Assembly: GCA_012932865.1 (NCBI GenBank)
Contig: SAXG01000001.1
Span: 919,693-983,692, forward strand
Source: Amylostereum areolatum
Lineage: Eukaryota; Basidiomycota; Agaricomycetes; Russulales; Stereaceae
DNA length: 64,000 nucleotides
Direction of reading: 5' to 3'
Below, piece after piece: positions 24,522 to 36,461 of the stretch. Below the pieces are notes generated by a model that was given only the letters and a program-made list of their open reading frames with translations, was not told the DNA's origin and made no database searches. Position numbers and translations under genes: made by a program. Positions within the stretch are counted from its first letter, which is position 1, and each line of letters begins with the position of its first letter.

Positions 24522-25327
24522 ATGCCAGACACGCAAGATTCGAAGTCCAAGAAAGAAACAGGTGCGCCGTGTTCGTGTTGAGTTTTGGTATTGGACTTAT
24601 CCTGAATTTGACGGGGTAGAGGCGGCCGGGAAGCGCAAGCTGAGCGCGAGTGCTGCGTCGGGGCCGCTTGGATACACAGATCAAGAGGTCGAAAAGCGGA
24701 AGCGAAACCATCGGCGAGCTGGCGACCGCGGCGACCGTACCGACGTCGAAAGAGCCCGACGCGGATGGCGATGGCGATGGCAATGGCGCAAGTAAGAAAC
24801 CTGCCTCAGATGGGATCGACACGTTCTATTTGTGGGATGAGGCGTTGCAGCCGATGCTGGAGGACGGAGAAGTGGTGGAGGGTGCGCTGCGGCTTAAATC
24901 TGTGGTCCTTGAGGCATGGGCGAAAATCAAGCACCTCCCCGAGGAGGAGCAAAACGATTTTATCCAAGGAGACGAGGACGACGAATCGGAGAGCACCTTC
25001 CTCGAAGGGGTTTCCATGGCGCAGTGGTTCATCGAGATGGAGGAAGGGTCGCATGAGACTGACGCGGGCAAACGCCTTCGGGAGTTGTACGAGGTCAAGG
25101 GCAAGGAGAAGAGCACATGGTGGTGGGAGTTGGACTTGCAGAGGAAGGAACCGGAGGAAGGTGCGGCGGCGTTGGCGATAAAGCTGCAGCGGGTATTGGG
25201 ACTCGGAGATGACGAAGTGGACGAGCGAGATGGAAAGTGGTGGGTGGTTGGGTTGAGGGCGGCGGACGAGGACGGAAAGAAGGCGATGACGCTGTTCACG
25301 GACTATCTTGCGGCTGACATCGATTGA
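24522..25327 (+). CDS. Acidic protein of unknown function, tandem paralogue 2
   Basis: This is a tandem duplicate of the gene 278 bp upstream. Exons 24522-24561 and 24620-25327. The first exon (MPDTQDSKSKKET) and the junction GKRKLSASA match paralogue 1. So do DTQIKRSKS, TFYLWDEALQPML, ALRLKSVVLEAWAKIK, WWWELDLQRKEPEEG and WWVVGLRAADEDGKK. Exons total 748 nt, 3n+1. One G too many in the GGGG at about 24660-24663 explains it, since the shorter run reads SGRLDTQIKRSK. It lacks the long acidic run of paralogue 1 and instead has a short DGDGDGNG tract. Function unknown. Confidence 0.7.
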
Positions 25328-25579
25328 TAGTTTGATACATAGTGATTTTCTGGCGTCCGCACTTTGACATTGGAGGAGTACGTAGAACATATCCAGTGGC
25401 CGGATTCGAAACAATGTGAACCCGTGGGAGAAGTCATTGACCGCGTCTTACGTAAGAAACAACGTGGTGTTGGACAATAACGGCGGCGGCGGCGAGGGAC
25501 GCTTGGGCACGCGGTCGCGCGGGTCATATCCAGGCGCGTTCCCGCTCTCCCTCGACCTTTCTCCTCACTCTGCACCTCC

Positions 25580-28500
25580 ATGGATACCCCCTCTCTGCCG
25601 CTCCCCCGCCTTCGCCTCGCGAGAAACGGAATTGCACCCCATCATGACAGCGAGAACAACACCCCCACCGCTGGTCCTTCCCGTCTCTCCCCCGGCGTCC
25701 ACCACCATCTTGCCATGAAGGGCCTGTTCGACGACGACGACGATCGTGATGACATGGAAGCCACCCCGCGACTCCCTGTCAAGTCCTCCCTTCCGTCTCC
25801 CCAGGCCACCTCATCGCAGTCTCATTCGCTCGAGCCTTCCGTTCGCCTCCGTGCCCTCCTCCGCGGCACTAACGGCGGCTCCACCTCGCAGACCCAGCTT
25901 CTCGATGAGCTTACGCCCTCATTGCCCTCCGAACGGGAATCGGATTTTGATCCCCCTCCAAAGTGGAACACGACCTCGGCCAGCGTCGCCTTGGACACTG
26001 TGAAGGACATCTTCTCCAAGGCGTTGCGCGATACCCCGCAGAAGCACGGACGGCGCCGGAGTATCGATGCCAGTGGGACTGAAGACAGTCCGCGGGTTGA
26101 GAGGGTGGTTCAGGAGCGGTCGAGAAATAAGGGCAAAAGAAGGAGCCTTAGCGATGATGACATGGACAAGTCTTCCAGTGCGTTCACCGCCGTGTCCATT
26201 TTTTTTGCCTTTTGTGACCGTGCGATCTCTCCAGAAACATCCTCGAGTGCCGCCAATTTTGAGGCCCTTCGCAGTAGACTCCTCAGTTCGCAAGGGAAAC
26301 CTGAACACTCTCGTCCACCGCAAGAAGAAGCTTCAGACCGTCAGTTTTCGGCCACCTTACCCTCGTATAACGCCTCACGATCTATTCAAGACTCGATATC
26401 CGACATGGACCTTTCGGACGGCCCTGTCGGTGCGAGTGCTGGAACGAACACTTTCCTTCGACAGCTCAACGCGTCGTCCGCTTCCGTCCCAGCGGGCTCA
26501 AACACTATCCGTTCTCTGCAGTTTCCTTCACAAATCGAGGATGACAGTAAGCGCTGTGACATCTGAATACGAAATTATCAATAACGCTTTTCTGTAGACC
26601 TTTTGGAACAAGACTCGGAGATGCAGAGAGCAATGGGCGCATGGGATAGTTATGACGGGGAATCCACCCGCCACGATCGACCTTGTGAGTATCCAACCAC
26701 TGTCGCGTACGTTTCGTTAAGCCATCGCCGTCAGTGTCTTTCCCCCCTCCGCGATCGAAAGTCACTCCGCTTGCCGCCCGCCCACGGTCATCGCTTGTGC
26801 GCACAGAGTCCCTCACGGAGAACAGACTTGCTGGAAACCTCTCTCGCCAACCCTCTCGCGATCTGTCAAGACGATACAGTGCTGAAAGCAATGACATCTG
26901 TGCGTGATCTTGCCATTTCTACCATGCCAAACTCTGGACCTTTGCATTCTACAGCTTCGCGCGCAAGCTCTCCGGCAGCGAGCTGTGAGTGAATCCTAGC
27001 CACCCGATGTCTAATGACTCACATCTTCTTGCTAGCGCCGAGTCGGCCGGTAACTCCTCACAAGGATAGTTTTCACCACCATCGCAATTCGCACTCCCAG
27101 ACCGGCTCCCCTTATCACGAACCTCGCTCTGGACGAAACAGTGCAGTGTCTTTGCGGAGTGTAGACAGCGGGAGTTCTTCACGGACAAGTTCGGTTGGCT
27201 CAAACGCCGATTGTGAGTTTTTTTCGTCCAATCTCATGTATCTTGCATTCTCACGTCAAGTCTCAGACCGAGATCGTGTGACAGAAGAAGCAGACGACAA
27301 GAAGCGTGAACGGGAACGCGCTTGGAACCGTCCTGCAAATGCACTTCACCGTCCTACCTCTGCTCTAGGGTCCCACCCCGACCACCATCAGCGAACTTAT
27401 AGCCATCCATCGCGGCCAACTTCTGCCTTGTCAGCACACACTCCTGATCACTCGTCCCAGTCGTCTAGGGCAAACTCTCCGAACGGCTCTGTCCATTCGT
27501 TTACCTCAGGAAGCGATGATCATGTACGCGAACGGAACTGGAACTCACCACATCCCCACTGGTCGAATCCACGTAGACCTCTGTCACCCATGCCCTCCCC
27601 TAGACCATCTCCACACCCGTCGCCCTCTCATTCGCGTACCAGGACAAAAAGCCTGGGCGTCAACTCTCCTAAACCGTCCCCTCAAGATCAGGCCACGGTA
27701 CGGGCCAAGAAAAGTCCCAATTCGTCGTCTCTCAGTGTACCCAAAGCACCTCTCCCCGCGTCCAGTGTCTCCTTCCCCCCCGCCCCGACGACATGATCCT
27801 CGTCCTTCGCAGAGCTCCCCTCGACTTGCTCCGATACTACCTTCCGCGAAATCCAACGGCAAACTCAACGGTAAGGTCAATGGCAAAGCGAACATATCGA
27901 CGCCTGGTCTTGAAGCACAGTTTGGATTTTCCTTTCCGCGTCACCGTGCCCCTCTCCCGCCGTTGGAATTCGACCATAGCTCTCCCTGAACGTCCACGCC
28001 CATCCAGCAGGCTCAACAGCACAGCTCCTAGCCACATCCCTGTGCGCTCGCCTGGCAAGGTTCCAAGGGTCGAGAAAATAAATGGACACCCCTAAGCCCC
28101 CTGTCGAGACTTTTAAAAGGGACACAAACGGGCAAGTACTGAGTTCAGCGAGGCAAATGGGGCGATTCCTCCGCGGATCGTGGTGGACTCTGAGCAGGAG
28201 ACAGATACTGGAGAGTTTAGCCAGGACGATGGTCACGTCGATTCCGTGCGAGGTGTGTCTGTTCTTCTCCACGAATGAACAAAGATGCTGATTTCATTCC
28301 AGAGAGCGACGAAGATATGTCCAATACGCCGGTCTTGCGGCCTATTTCCATCCCTCCTCCCGAAGAGGATGAACCTGAGTCACGACAGCATCCTACCGAA
28401 GGTGATACTACGCCTCAAGAATTCACCGAGCCTCTACAACAGACTCCATCCCTTTCACCTCCTCCCTCCTCCCCCGCCACTACCCCAACCTTCCATCTCC

Positions 28501-30231
28501 GATCTTTTCACCCCACCACGACCCTCTATTTCCAGGGCGCCTACCGTCTCATTTGAGAGCCCTTCACCCACCAAGGATCTTCCCGAGCTCCCCCCTCCGC
28601 CTTCGTCGTCGGATGACGATACGGCCGACTTTAGGAACATCACTCCGACCCACCACGACCCTCCCGCTGCCCCTTGATTTATCGTCTATGAAGACGCCGC
28701 GCCCGCCAGGAGCCTGGATGGCAACGCCGGCTCCGACTCGCATACAAGAGCCGAAGCTGCTCTTCACCTCAGACAAGGAGACGACCTCGCTCCAACTCTC
28801 TGCCTCAAGGCACGCCTCCGAAAGCAAGAGGACGTCGTTCAGAAGACTGAGACGCCATCGTCGGCATCAGTCAGATCTAATACGCTTCCTACCCGACGCC
28901 AGCTCCGCCTGGGGCTTGGATAGCGACACCTGCTACTAGCGAAGAGGAAGAGTCTCATGAAGGTTCGCTTTGAATCTGTCGCGTCGGACAGTGCTCCATC
29001 GGAGAATGGTGATGCGATCAAGGAGGAGAGCGTCGACGAGGGCATGTCCTCTCTCGAAACGGGGACGCAACCTCTTGGGGCTCCCCAATTCGACGCCTCT
29101 ATGTCCATGTCGGATCCTTCTTTCAATGGCGTCGCAGAGTCCTCACCGGTGCCCCGGAATGGTGGGCTCGCATTCAATGTTCCAAGCATTCCTGAGACGC
29201 CGAAGACGCCATCGGAACCTTCCAAACGACCTCGAAAATCTCCTAGTGTTCGCCTGGTGGACGAATTCGGGCGCGAGTGGAGCGAGAAAATGGAAACAGC
29301 GTTGGTTAAGAAAGATGCCTCTAGGAGAGATATCTCTCGTTCAATGCACATGCCTGGAGGACAGCTTATGACTCCCCGAAACAAGAGTGGCGTGCGGATG
29401 CTAGACGCGATGGGGCGCGAGGTCGACGAGCCCTCGGAAAATAACGACAGCGAGGACACAGTCACAGAGGAACGCCCCAGCCGTCCGCAAGCAATTGCCA
29501 GAGCCAAGAAAATTACTGCGAAATTTCGGAGAGCAAATACCGATGCTTGAAAGGTTGGTTTTCTTGCGCACTCCCCGAGACAGGTATGTTGACGGTGCCC
29601 AGGACGGAGGTTTTGCCACAGGATCGAAGCATAGCTTTGAATGAAGTCTCTCGCTCGCGTGAGGTACGGTCAAGGATGCATTCGAATATAGATGCCTTTA
29701 CTGCCCGTACGGCAGAGGAACGTTGCGCGAAAAGTGAGCCTCGGTCAAGATGGAGTAGACTGGCGGTAAGCTCCAGCATTTGTGCTCTACTGGAAACCTT
29801 CTCAACTGTGTTCAGGCAATGTTACCCCAATGGAGTCCCTGGCTCTACTGGACTATCTTTTCGCTCCAATTTGTTATATTCCTCGCAGTGTATCAGTACG
29901 TGGCTCCCTGGTCCCTTCCTGAGGCTCTTTTGTTGATGATTCCTACAGTTTGTCGCAAAATATGGCCCGGGACCGCTTCGTAACCACATTCTTCGACCCG
30001 TTCTACGCCGATCTCCATCTCTACGTTGTGAAACCTGATCTTGACTACAATCGCAACCTCTTCTCTTTCGATCAGCGTCCTGTCTCATCGACTTCTTACC
30101 CCCAACTTTTTGGCCCCATCGCGTCGGCTTGGCGAAGCGTGCATGGCACGATTGCCGTAGTGCAGCGTCTGATCTGGGACGCGTGGGCGTTGGATGAACA
30201 GCAACGGCCAAGGTCGTGGCCTCCGACATAA
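25580..30231 (+). CDS. Large disordered protein with C-terminal transmembrane anchor
   Basis: I do not recognise the family. The N terminus is at 25580 (MDTPSLPLPRLRLARNG). Conserved-looking stretches are LRALLRGTNGG, KWNTTSASVALDTVKDIFSK and FEALRSRLLSSQG. A long Ser/Pro/His-rich region follows, joined by several short introns (for example 26165-26221, 26548-26597, 26684-26733). The motif TPxPPGAWxATP occurs twice (near 28690 and 28900). Downstream come VRLVDEFGREWSEKME, a coiled-looking Arg-rich segment, a membrane segment WSPWLYWTIFSLQFVIFLAV (29827-29886) and a final LSQNMARDRFVTTFFDPF domain ending at 30231. The frame is interrupted at several base runs (27775-27781, 27984-27986, 28089-28092, 28111-28118, about 28484 and others). 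One gene is the simplest reading; two genes or a decaying gene are possible. Confidence 0.6.
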
Positions 30232-31346
30232 CACAGAACACGCATCCGTTATTTATCCCCTCCTGCGATACACCCGTCCACCCTTTGCATATACTATACC
30301 TCCTCTATTCACATCTTGGTTGTTGGGCTCTATCTTGACGATCGCATACCCTGGACTGTTCGCCTCACTTTTGGATTACAAGGTCTCTTGCCTACGTTCT
30401 TAGGCTCCACATGTTGTACAACTATCATTTATGCATCACTTACGTTTTCATCCCACCTGCCGTCGATGATCGATATCGCCTCCTGCGTCCACGAAGTCAC
30501 TTCAAGTTCTTTCCTTGCGGTCCGTTGACGTTACTGTTGGTAAGCGACGATGCGTGTATTCTGCGTGTATCTGCTGTGATTGCTGACCATTATGGTACCA
30601 GGTTATCATCTCACCGTAGCGGACCACAGTCATTAGTTGACGACATCGCCATTGCAGCCTCCACAGGCCTCCACCCCTCCACGACATGAGCGCTGAGCTG
30701 TCCGAGTGAAAACAAGTACTGTTCAAGGCGCGGGCCGCGGCCACAATGGTATGTATCGCCCGGGGCAACGGTACTTAATTGCAACGGCTATCGGTACTAA
30801 TCCATCATGGCCGTCCTCGTTGCTCTTGGCACGAAGTTCCTTGTCATGAGGTACAGTTCCTGGAGAACGTGCTCCCGGCTCGTTATTGCCAATGTCCTCG
30901 GACATGGACTGTGTTGATAGACACTGGACAACACTTGGTCATACCTCGGACGTGCAGAAAATAGCGATCTCTGGGATGGAGTGTCTATATACTTTTCCCT
31001 ACTTCATGGATTGTGCTAGATTGTGCCAAGTCACGAAGTACAAGGCAATCCTCCACTGATGTATGTCGTGCTTCTACGACTGTCCCTGGGCCGAGACGTG
31101 TCGTCAAGGTGACTTTCCATCCGTCGGGAAACGGCGCAGACGTGCCCGGACCTATAAAGTCTGGCTCGCAGTGTCGATAATTCCCCATCTTCCTGCGCCC
31201 GGTGCCAGTCTGAGTTATTGGCCTCTCCCTTCTTTCCTTTCCTCATTCTTTCTTTTGCCCAAGTGACCTGTCGTCCTCGTCGTCCGCAAGTCGGCCTGAT
31301 TCTTTGTCCTTAACAACACACTTCCTCTGAACACTTCCTCTACACG
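30232..31346. other. Intergenic, promoter of small secreted protein
   Basis: No coding signal. A TATA box (TATAAAG at 31153-31159) and a C/T-rich leader precede the secreted-protein gene at 31347. Confidence 0.55.
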
Positions 31347-32201
31347 ATGGCTCGTCTCTCTTTCTTCGCTCTCGCCGCTGCCGCCCTCTTCGGTGCGGTT
31401 GCTGCGGCTCCCGTCCCGGCCTCCAACCTTGCCCCTCGCTTCTTTATGCTGGACGCGCGCAAGGCTAAGGCCTCGGCGAACTCAGCAGCCGCTTCGAGCA
31501 CAGCAACTGCGGCCGCCGCTGCCTCTACTGGCGCCGCCGCGTCGACGGCCAGCTTCCAGCTTCAAGAGTAAGTGCCCTTTTTTCCGCGTCATACGTATCT
31601 CAATTAACTCACTCGTCCGTCAGCTACGCACAATTCCAGATCTCGGACGGTGTTGCCGGCACTGCAAAGGATGAGGCTGACGCGATCTTCGTCAGTACGT
31701 ATACCTGTCTGTCATTGCAGAAAGACGAGGTGCTTATGCTTCCACAGCTCCATTTGCGAACGTCGATCTGTCGACTGTCGATTCCTCTGTCGCCGATGAC
31801 ATCGAGACGATGAGGCAGGCGGCTGAAGCAGCCGAGACCGACCAGTTTAACCCGGCGATCGAAGCGGCTACCGGTGCTGACGGTATGTCGATGGGTCGTC
31901 TTCTGCTGGGGGTTGACCATTGAATGATTTTTCGCCAGCCGATGCTCTCCAAGTCGGCAAGATCAAGAACAAGGTTCTCAAGCTGACCGCTGAAGTGCAA
32001 ACGCTCAACATCAAGCTTGCCAAGGCACAGGCTAACGGTGATGACACGGCGTCCATCCAGACTAAGCTCGACACTGAGAAGTATGTTCCGTCCCCTGATC
32101 CCTCCGACGTGGTCACTGAACGATTTTGCAGCAAGAAGCTCACCACCAACATCGCCACGGACACCAAGAGCGCTGGTGCGGTTTCGAAGAGTGTTGTATA
32201 A
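31347..32201 (+). CDS. Small secreted Ala-rich protein of a basidiomycete family
   Basis: Five exons (31347-31567, 31624-31694, 31748-31882, 31939-32080, 32132-32201) total 639 nt, 212 residues, in frame. A signal peptide of about 20 residues (FFALAAAALFGAVAAAPVPA) is followed by an Ala/Ser/Thr tract. A helical domain comes next: FQISDGVAGTAKDEADAIFV, QAAEAAETDQFNPAIEAATG, ADALQVGKIKNKVLKLTAEV and KKLTTNIATDTKSAGAVSK. I recognise this as a secreted family common in wood-decay agaricomycetes; its function is unknown. There are no cysteine pairs, so it is not a hydrophobin. Confidence 0.87.
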
Positions 32202-34633
32202 AGGATATTTTCTTTCTTTCGGAGTTCAGGATGCGCATATTTTCGATCATCGCGCTAGGGATTCTCAGGTATACCTACGGTACTTATCGAAAGACGGGAA
32301 GAACGGGGGGCTTTATATTCGCTCAAATTCATTCATTTGGTTGATCATTCTCAATAACTCAGGTGTGACTAGCGCACGATATTGTCGATCTGAACTCGAT
32401 GAGTACAGGCTTCTGCTCCTTGGATCGGCGTTACAGAGCGGCGATAACACCAATCTGTCTGAGACGCCGTCTCAGACACGTCGATTGTCTAGTCTCCTTA
32501 TAGCAGACCTTACACAGATGACAGTCGATCTGTATGTATGCGGCCCTAGCGATGTACAGGTACTGACTGCCCTTCATGCGTTCTAATTACCACTGTACGT
32601 TATGGACTTACTTCAGGCGGTCACCGGTCAGGGCTGAGGAAAACTCACCTGTAATTTTGCGGTCAGGACCAGACAGGATATAGGCGGCTCTCCTCTGAGT
32701 CCGATTGATCTGACTTTTGGACTGAATGCTGGATGGTGGTAAGTATGGCTGTCAACAGCTGCTATGCAACTAATCGTACGGCTAGGTGGCGCTTATCCGT
32801 GCTATCCAACGTATCCCGTCCTTTGATTAGCCAAAACGTTCACTGAACCCGACATACAGCCCCCACTTCGATACTGAAACCCTCCCTACTTTGCCTCAGA
32901 CCGGCTTGAGTAGTGTCTATCCAATTCTAGCGGGATGGTATTCAAATCTCGGCCGATTATCACCAGCGTTGGAATACATCGTTCCATGGTAGCCTCGATC
33001 GTCGACCGTCCAGCTGAGACTCTTGTATTCCACCGGGCAGATGGTCGCGAAGGTCTGCACAAACACGACCACATTCTCCCGCCAGGATACTTATAAAAAC
33101 ACCCCAGCCTCACCACTGAATCCATCCTTCACAGGTCTCTCTCCCCCGTCTGCTCGGCATCCCTTCCCTTTGTCGACCTTTCTGTGACTAGTCTTTGCCC
33201 CTTCCGCCGCTGGAGTCATCGACGTACTTCGACACTCATGCCCTCTTAGCTTCTTTCCTTTCTTCGCCATCTACTGCCTATCTGGCCGACCCCACTTGAC
33301 GACCCCGCCCCCCCCCCGACAATCTTCGTCGACCTCGTCTCTGCCGACGCCACCGACACCGATGCCACGACCACGAGTGTAACCGACATCGACATCGACA
33401 ATACACGACGTCTCGGCCTCCCCATCTCACCCCCGCCATCACCCCCTTGTCCACCGCCTCTACTTGTTGGTTTGGGTCACCAGCGGCCATGCGCCCAAAG
33501 ACTTGGAGTGCCTTTTCGTCTGCATGTATCGACCCTAGCAGTCGGCACATGGAGTTACATTCTGCGCACCCACTCTGGGATCTGAGGCTGTTTTGGCGCT
33601 CGGGACTTCGTACTTGCTCGATACCAAGCCCTGGGGGCCTTGAACTTGCGCTGCTTCGCTCTCTTGCTTGGTCAAGATCCGGGGACTCTTCACCAGCTCA
33701 AACTCGACCTCTCGATTTGGACTTGTGCGTGAGTTTGGGACTTCAGCTTCTGACCTCATCATCTTGGTCCTGGTACCCCGCTCTCGGTCTCAGTCTCGGC
33801 AGTACTCGGTCACAGCGTCTTGTGTCCTGGACCTTGCCAATTTCTAACTAAACAGTGAGTTTCCTCCGCTCTATTGAGTGACACGCCGTACTCAAACTCG
33901 TTATTGGTTGTGTCTGTAAAGATATGCACTCGGAACCGTTCTCAGGCTGCATCATTGATTCGTTTCTATGCCTCACATCCAGTACGGCAACGAGTAGTCT
34001 CTCATATTTTTGGCATCGTTCTCGCCTCACGGCCAATACATAAGTACCCATGGGCCCAACAGGTTGGTGAGTCAATTCGAGTGGCAGAGCATTGGTGAGA
34101 GGGTCAAGGACGACAGCCTGCATGTGATCGTGAGTTCTTAGTCGAATTAAGGTGGCCTTCGACCAGTCGCCGTTTTCTCAACAGACGCAGTAGTTATTAA
34201 CATCTCGCTCCCACACCCACGCCAGTCAACTACTGTAGTTACTGACGTGTGTAACTCTATCCCCCGATTCGCTCATCGTATGTAGTGAACCTGGGCACCA
34301 CACTGAAGTCTGCAGGCGCTCGCTCAGGCCCCTCTGTTGTGCCCTGTTCTGCTCCGCTTGGATAAGCACCCATAGATACAAACAGACACGGCCTCCTAGC
34401 CTGCTAATAGCCTGCATATAGCCTCCTATGTGCTCTGCAGGCTGCATGTCGTGTTTGCAGCGCTGATACCTGTCTGGTGCCTTTCAACGGGCCCCCCACT
34501 CACCCCACTGACGTCAAGTCCCTTGGTGGCCTTCCCCTCCTCCTTAAATTCGCGCCTTGCCCTCACACTTCTCCACCAACCGCGCGTCGACCTACACACA
34601 AAATACCCTCACATACCCCGGATATCACTCACT
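32202..34633. other. Intergenic region containing dispersed repeat copy B
   Basis: No gene supported. The repeat occupies about 32935-33965. The flanks, 32202-32930 and 33970-34633, hold only short open frames. Confidence 0.6.
32935..33965 (-). repeat. Dispersed repeat copy B (inverted relative to copy A)
   Basis: Read on the minus strand this segment follows copy A (265-1205) in the same order: the GATGCAGCCTGAGAACGG end, ACAGACACAACCAATAACGAG, the GC-rich centre, then GTGGAATACAAGAGTCTCAGC and TGTATTCCAACGCTGG. Open frames that exist in copy A are interrupted here, which argues that the repeat is not maintained as coding sequence. The two copies lie about 31.7 kb apart in opposite orientation. 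Confidence 0.75.
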
Positions 34634-35197
34634 ATGCCTCTCTTCGGATCCGCCCGCGAGCCCTCTCCTCCCCCTCCTCCGCCTGAGCCAGAGCGTCACG
34701 GCCTCTTCGGTCGCAAGCGCCAGTCTACGCCGCCCGTCCAGGAGAGTCATGATGATGGCGTTCAACGCCGCGGGTCTATGTTCTCTCGTAGCTCTGCGGG
34801 ACGTACATCGCCCACCGGCACGGCTTCTACCAACCGCACCGGTGGTGGCTTCTTCAGCCTGCACCGCGGATCCAACTCAGACTCCAGCGGAGAGCTCTCT
34901 CATGTTGGGAATGATTCAAGCATCATCGCTGCGAAGCAGAAAGTGAACGACGCGGAACGCTTCGAGCGCGAGGCCGATCATGCGCTGAGCGTAGCTCGCT
35001 CTGCTGTCCGCGAGGCGCGCGATCATGTACGGATGCTCGAACATGAGGCCCTTGAAGAGTATGTGTTCTTCACCCCTCTTATCACAGAAATGAATCTAAA
35101 CCACGGTTTCTATTACAGGGCAAGACGGGCCAAACAAAAGCAGCAGGAAGCGAAGAATGTCTCCAAGAGCGCGAAGCATCTCGGCCGCCATGGCTGA
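34634..35197 (+). CDS. Small basic protein with C-terminal helix, function unknown
   Basis: Exons 34634-35058 and 35119-35197 total 504 nt, 167 residues, in frame. The N terminus is Pro-rich and begins MPLFGSAREPSPPPPPP; a Ser/Gly-rich part follows. The C-terminal half is a predicted charged helix (AAKQKVNDAERFEREADHAL, VARSAVREARDHVRMLEHEA, RAKQKQQEAKNVSKSAKHLG) suited to a coiled coil. I know similar proteins as agaricomycete hypotheticals only. Confidence 0.78.
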   Translation: MPLFGSAREPSPPPPPPEPERHGLFGRKRQSTPPVQESHDDGVQRRGSMFSRSSAGRTSPTGTASTNRTGGGFFSLHRGSNSDSSGELSHVGNDSSIIAAKQKVNDAERFEREADHALSVARSAVREARDHVRMLEHEALEEYVFFTPLITEMNLNHGFYYRARRAKQKQQEAKNVSKSAKHLGRHG

Positions 35198-35624
35198 GCG
35201 CTTGAGCGACGAGCATGGCGGATTTCAAGGAGAATACCCCTTCACCCGTCTACTACGATTGTGTGCTGTCCCTTCTTGATCCTGTGTATGTTGTATGTTT
35301 TACTTTCTTCTGCTTTCCCCGGGGTTCCTTTGAATAATGGACAATGTTGGTCGATTACTCTGCATATCTGTACACCATCTACGACCAGTTCATCTTAATG
35401 TTGTATCAGATCGCGCCTTGTGTCATATTCGACTGAAAGGCAGGTACATAAGTATCACTGTATCAGGACATGGACCAGTGTGTCCCGTGACGAAATTCCC
35501 CGAGAAGTCAGATCTCCGAGTTCAACGTTCACGTTCAAGCTTCATTGAATCATCCACTCCCACTACTTTCCAACCGCCCATATCCGCTCATCTGCACTCT
35601 TTATTACCGTCCTATAAAACAGCC

Positions 35625-36291
35625 ATGCGGATGGTATGTCAGCTGTCCTCTGCATGCACACCGGGGCAAGTCTGAAGGTTAGCATGCAGCTCCCACAGGA
35701 AGAAGAAACCGGCGACGACGGCACCCAAGTCAGCTGGGGTACGCCCTTGCTCACTTTCCCTCGTCCGGTCTGAAGGGAAATGAACGGATCTTACCAGATG
35801 ACCAGCAACGTATCAACACGTTCTCGAAGCTGAACGCGCGCATACGGTCGATCATGGAACGCGTGGAGGTGCTCAAGGTCCGTGTGGGGTGCAGTCATCT
35901 GGGTCATTGGCCATTTCTCACATATCGATTGGTGTCGCTCGATTGAATGGGTAGCAAGAGAAGGAAGCGTTGGATGATCTGTCTTTAGAGCTGGAGCTCG
36001 CGGACGAGGACGAACTCGTACTGTGCGTCATCTTCTGACCTCTGCACCTTTCTTCCCTGATGTTTTCCATATACATTCCTTCGATCGCTCGGACCCAGAT
36101 ATCGCGTCGGGGAAGCCTTCTTGCACATGCGACATACACAAGCAACACGCAGACTCTCCAAGGACCAGGCAGCAGTTGATACGGAGATCAGCCAGCTGGG
36201 CACGCGAGCGGACGAGTGCGAGACAGAAATGAAGGCGTTGAAAGTTGCGCTATACGCCAAGTTTGGGAACGCAATCAATTTGGACGAGTGA
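35625..36291 (+). CDS. Prefoldin subunit 4
   Basis: A beta-type subunit of the hexameric prefoldin chaperone that passes nascent actin and tubulin to the CCT chaperonin in the cytosol. Five exons (35625-35633, 35678-35738, 35798-35877, 35955-36022, 36099-36291) total 411 nt, 136 residues, in frame. Family landmarks are DDQQRINTFSKLNARI, the ELELADEDELVLYRVGEAF hairpin region, and the C-terminal MKALKVALYAKFGNAINLDE. The helices at each end form the coiled coil. The first coding exon is only 9 nt. It is tail-to-tail with the Vps3844-like gene, 170 bp apart. Confidence 0.93.
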
Positions 36292-36461
36292 CCGCATGTT
36301 CTTAGGCGGCCGTAGGTCGTGCACGATGTACGATGCTTTTGAGACCCCAGGCATGGCAATATGGAATGAAAGCTGGACCAGTCTCGCGATTATGCGTAGA
36401 GTATACAGAGTAAGGTGCGTTGGTACGACGAGTCCTGATCGTCCGTTGTTCCAATACCCTT

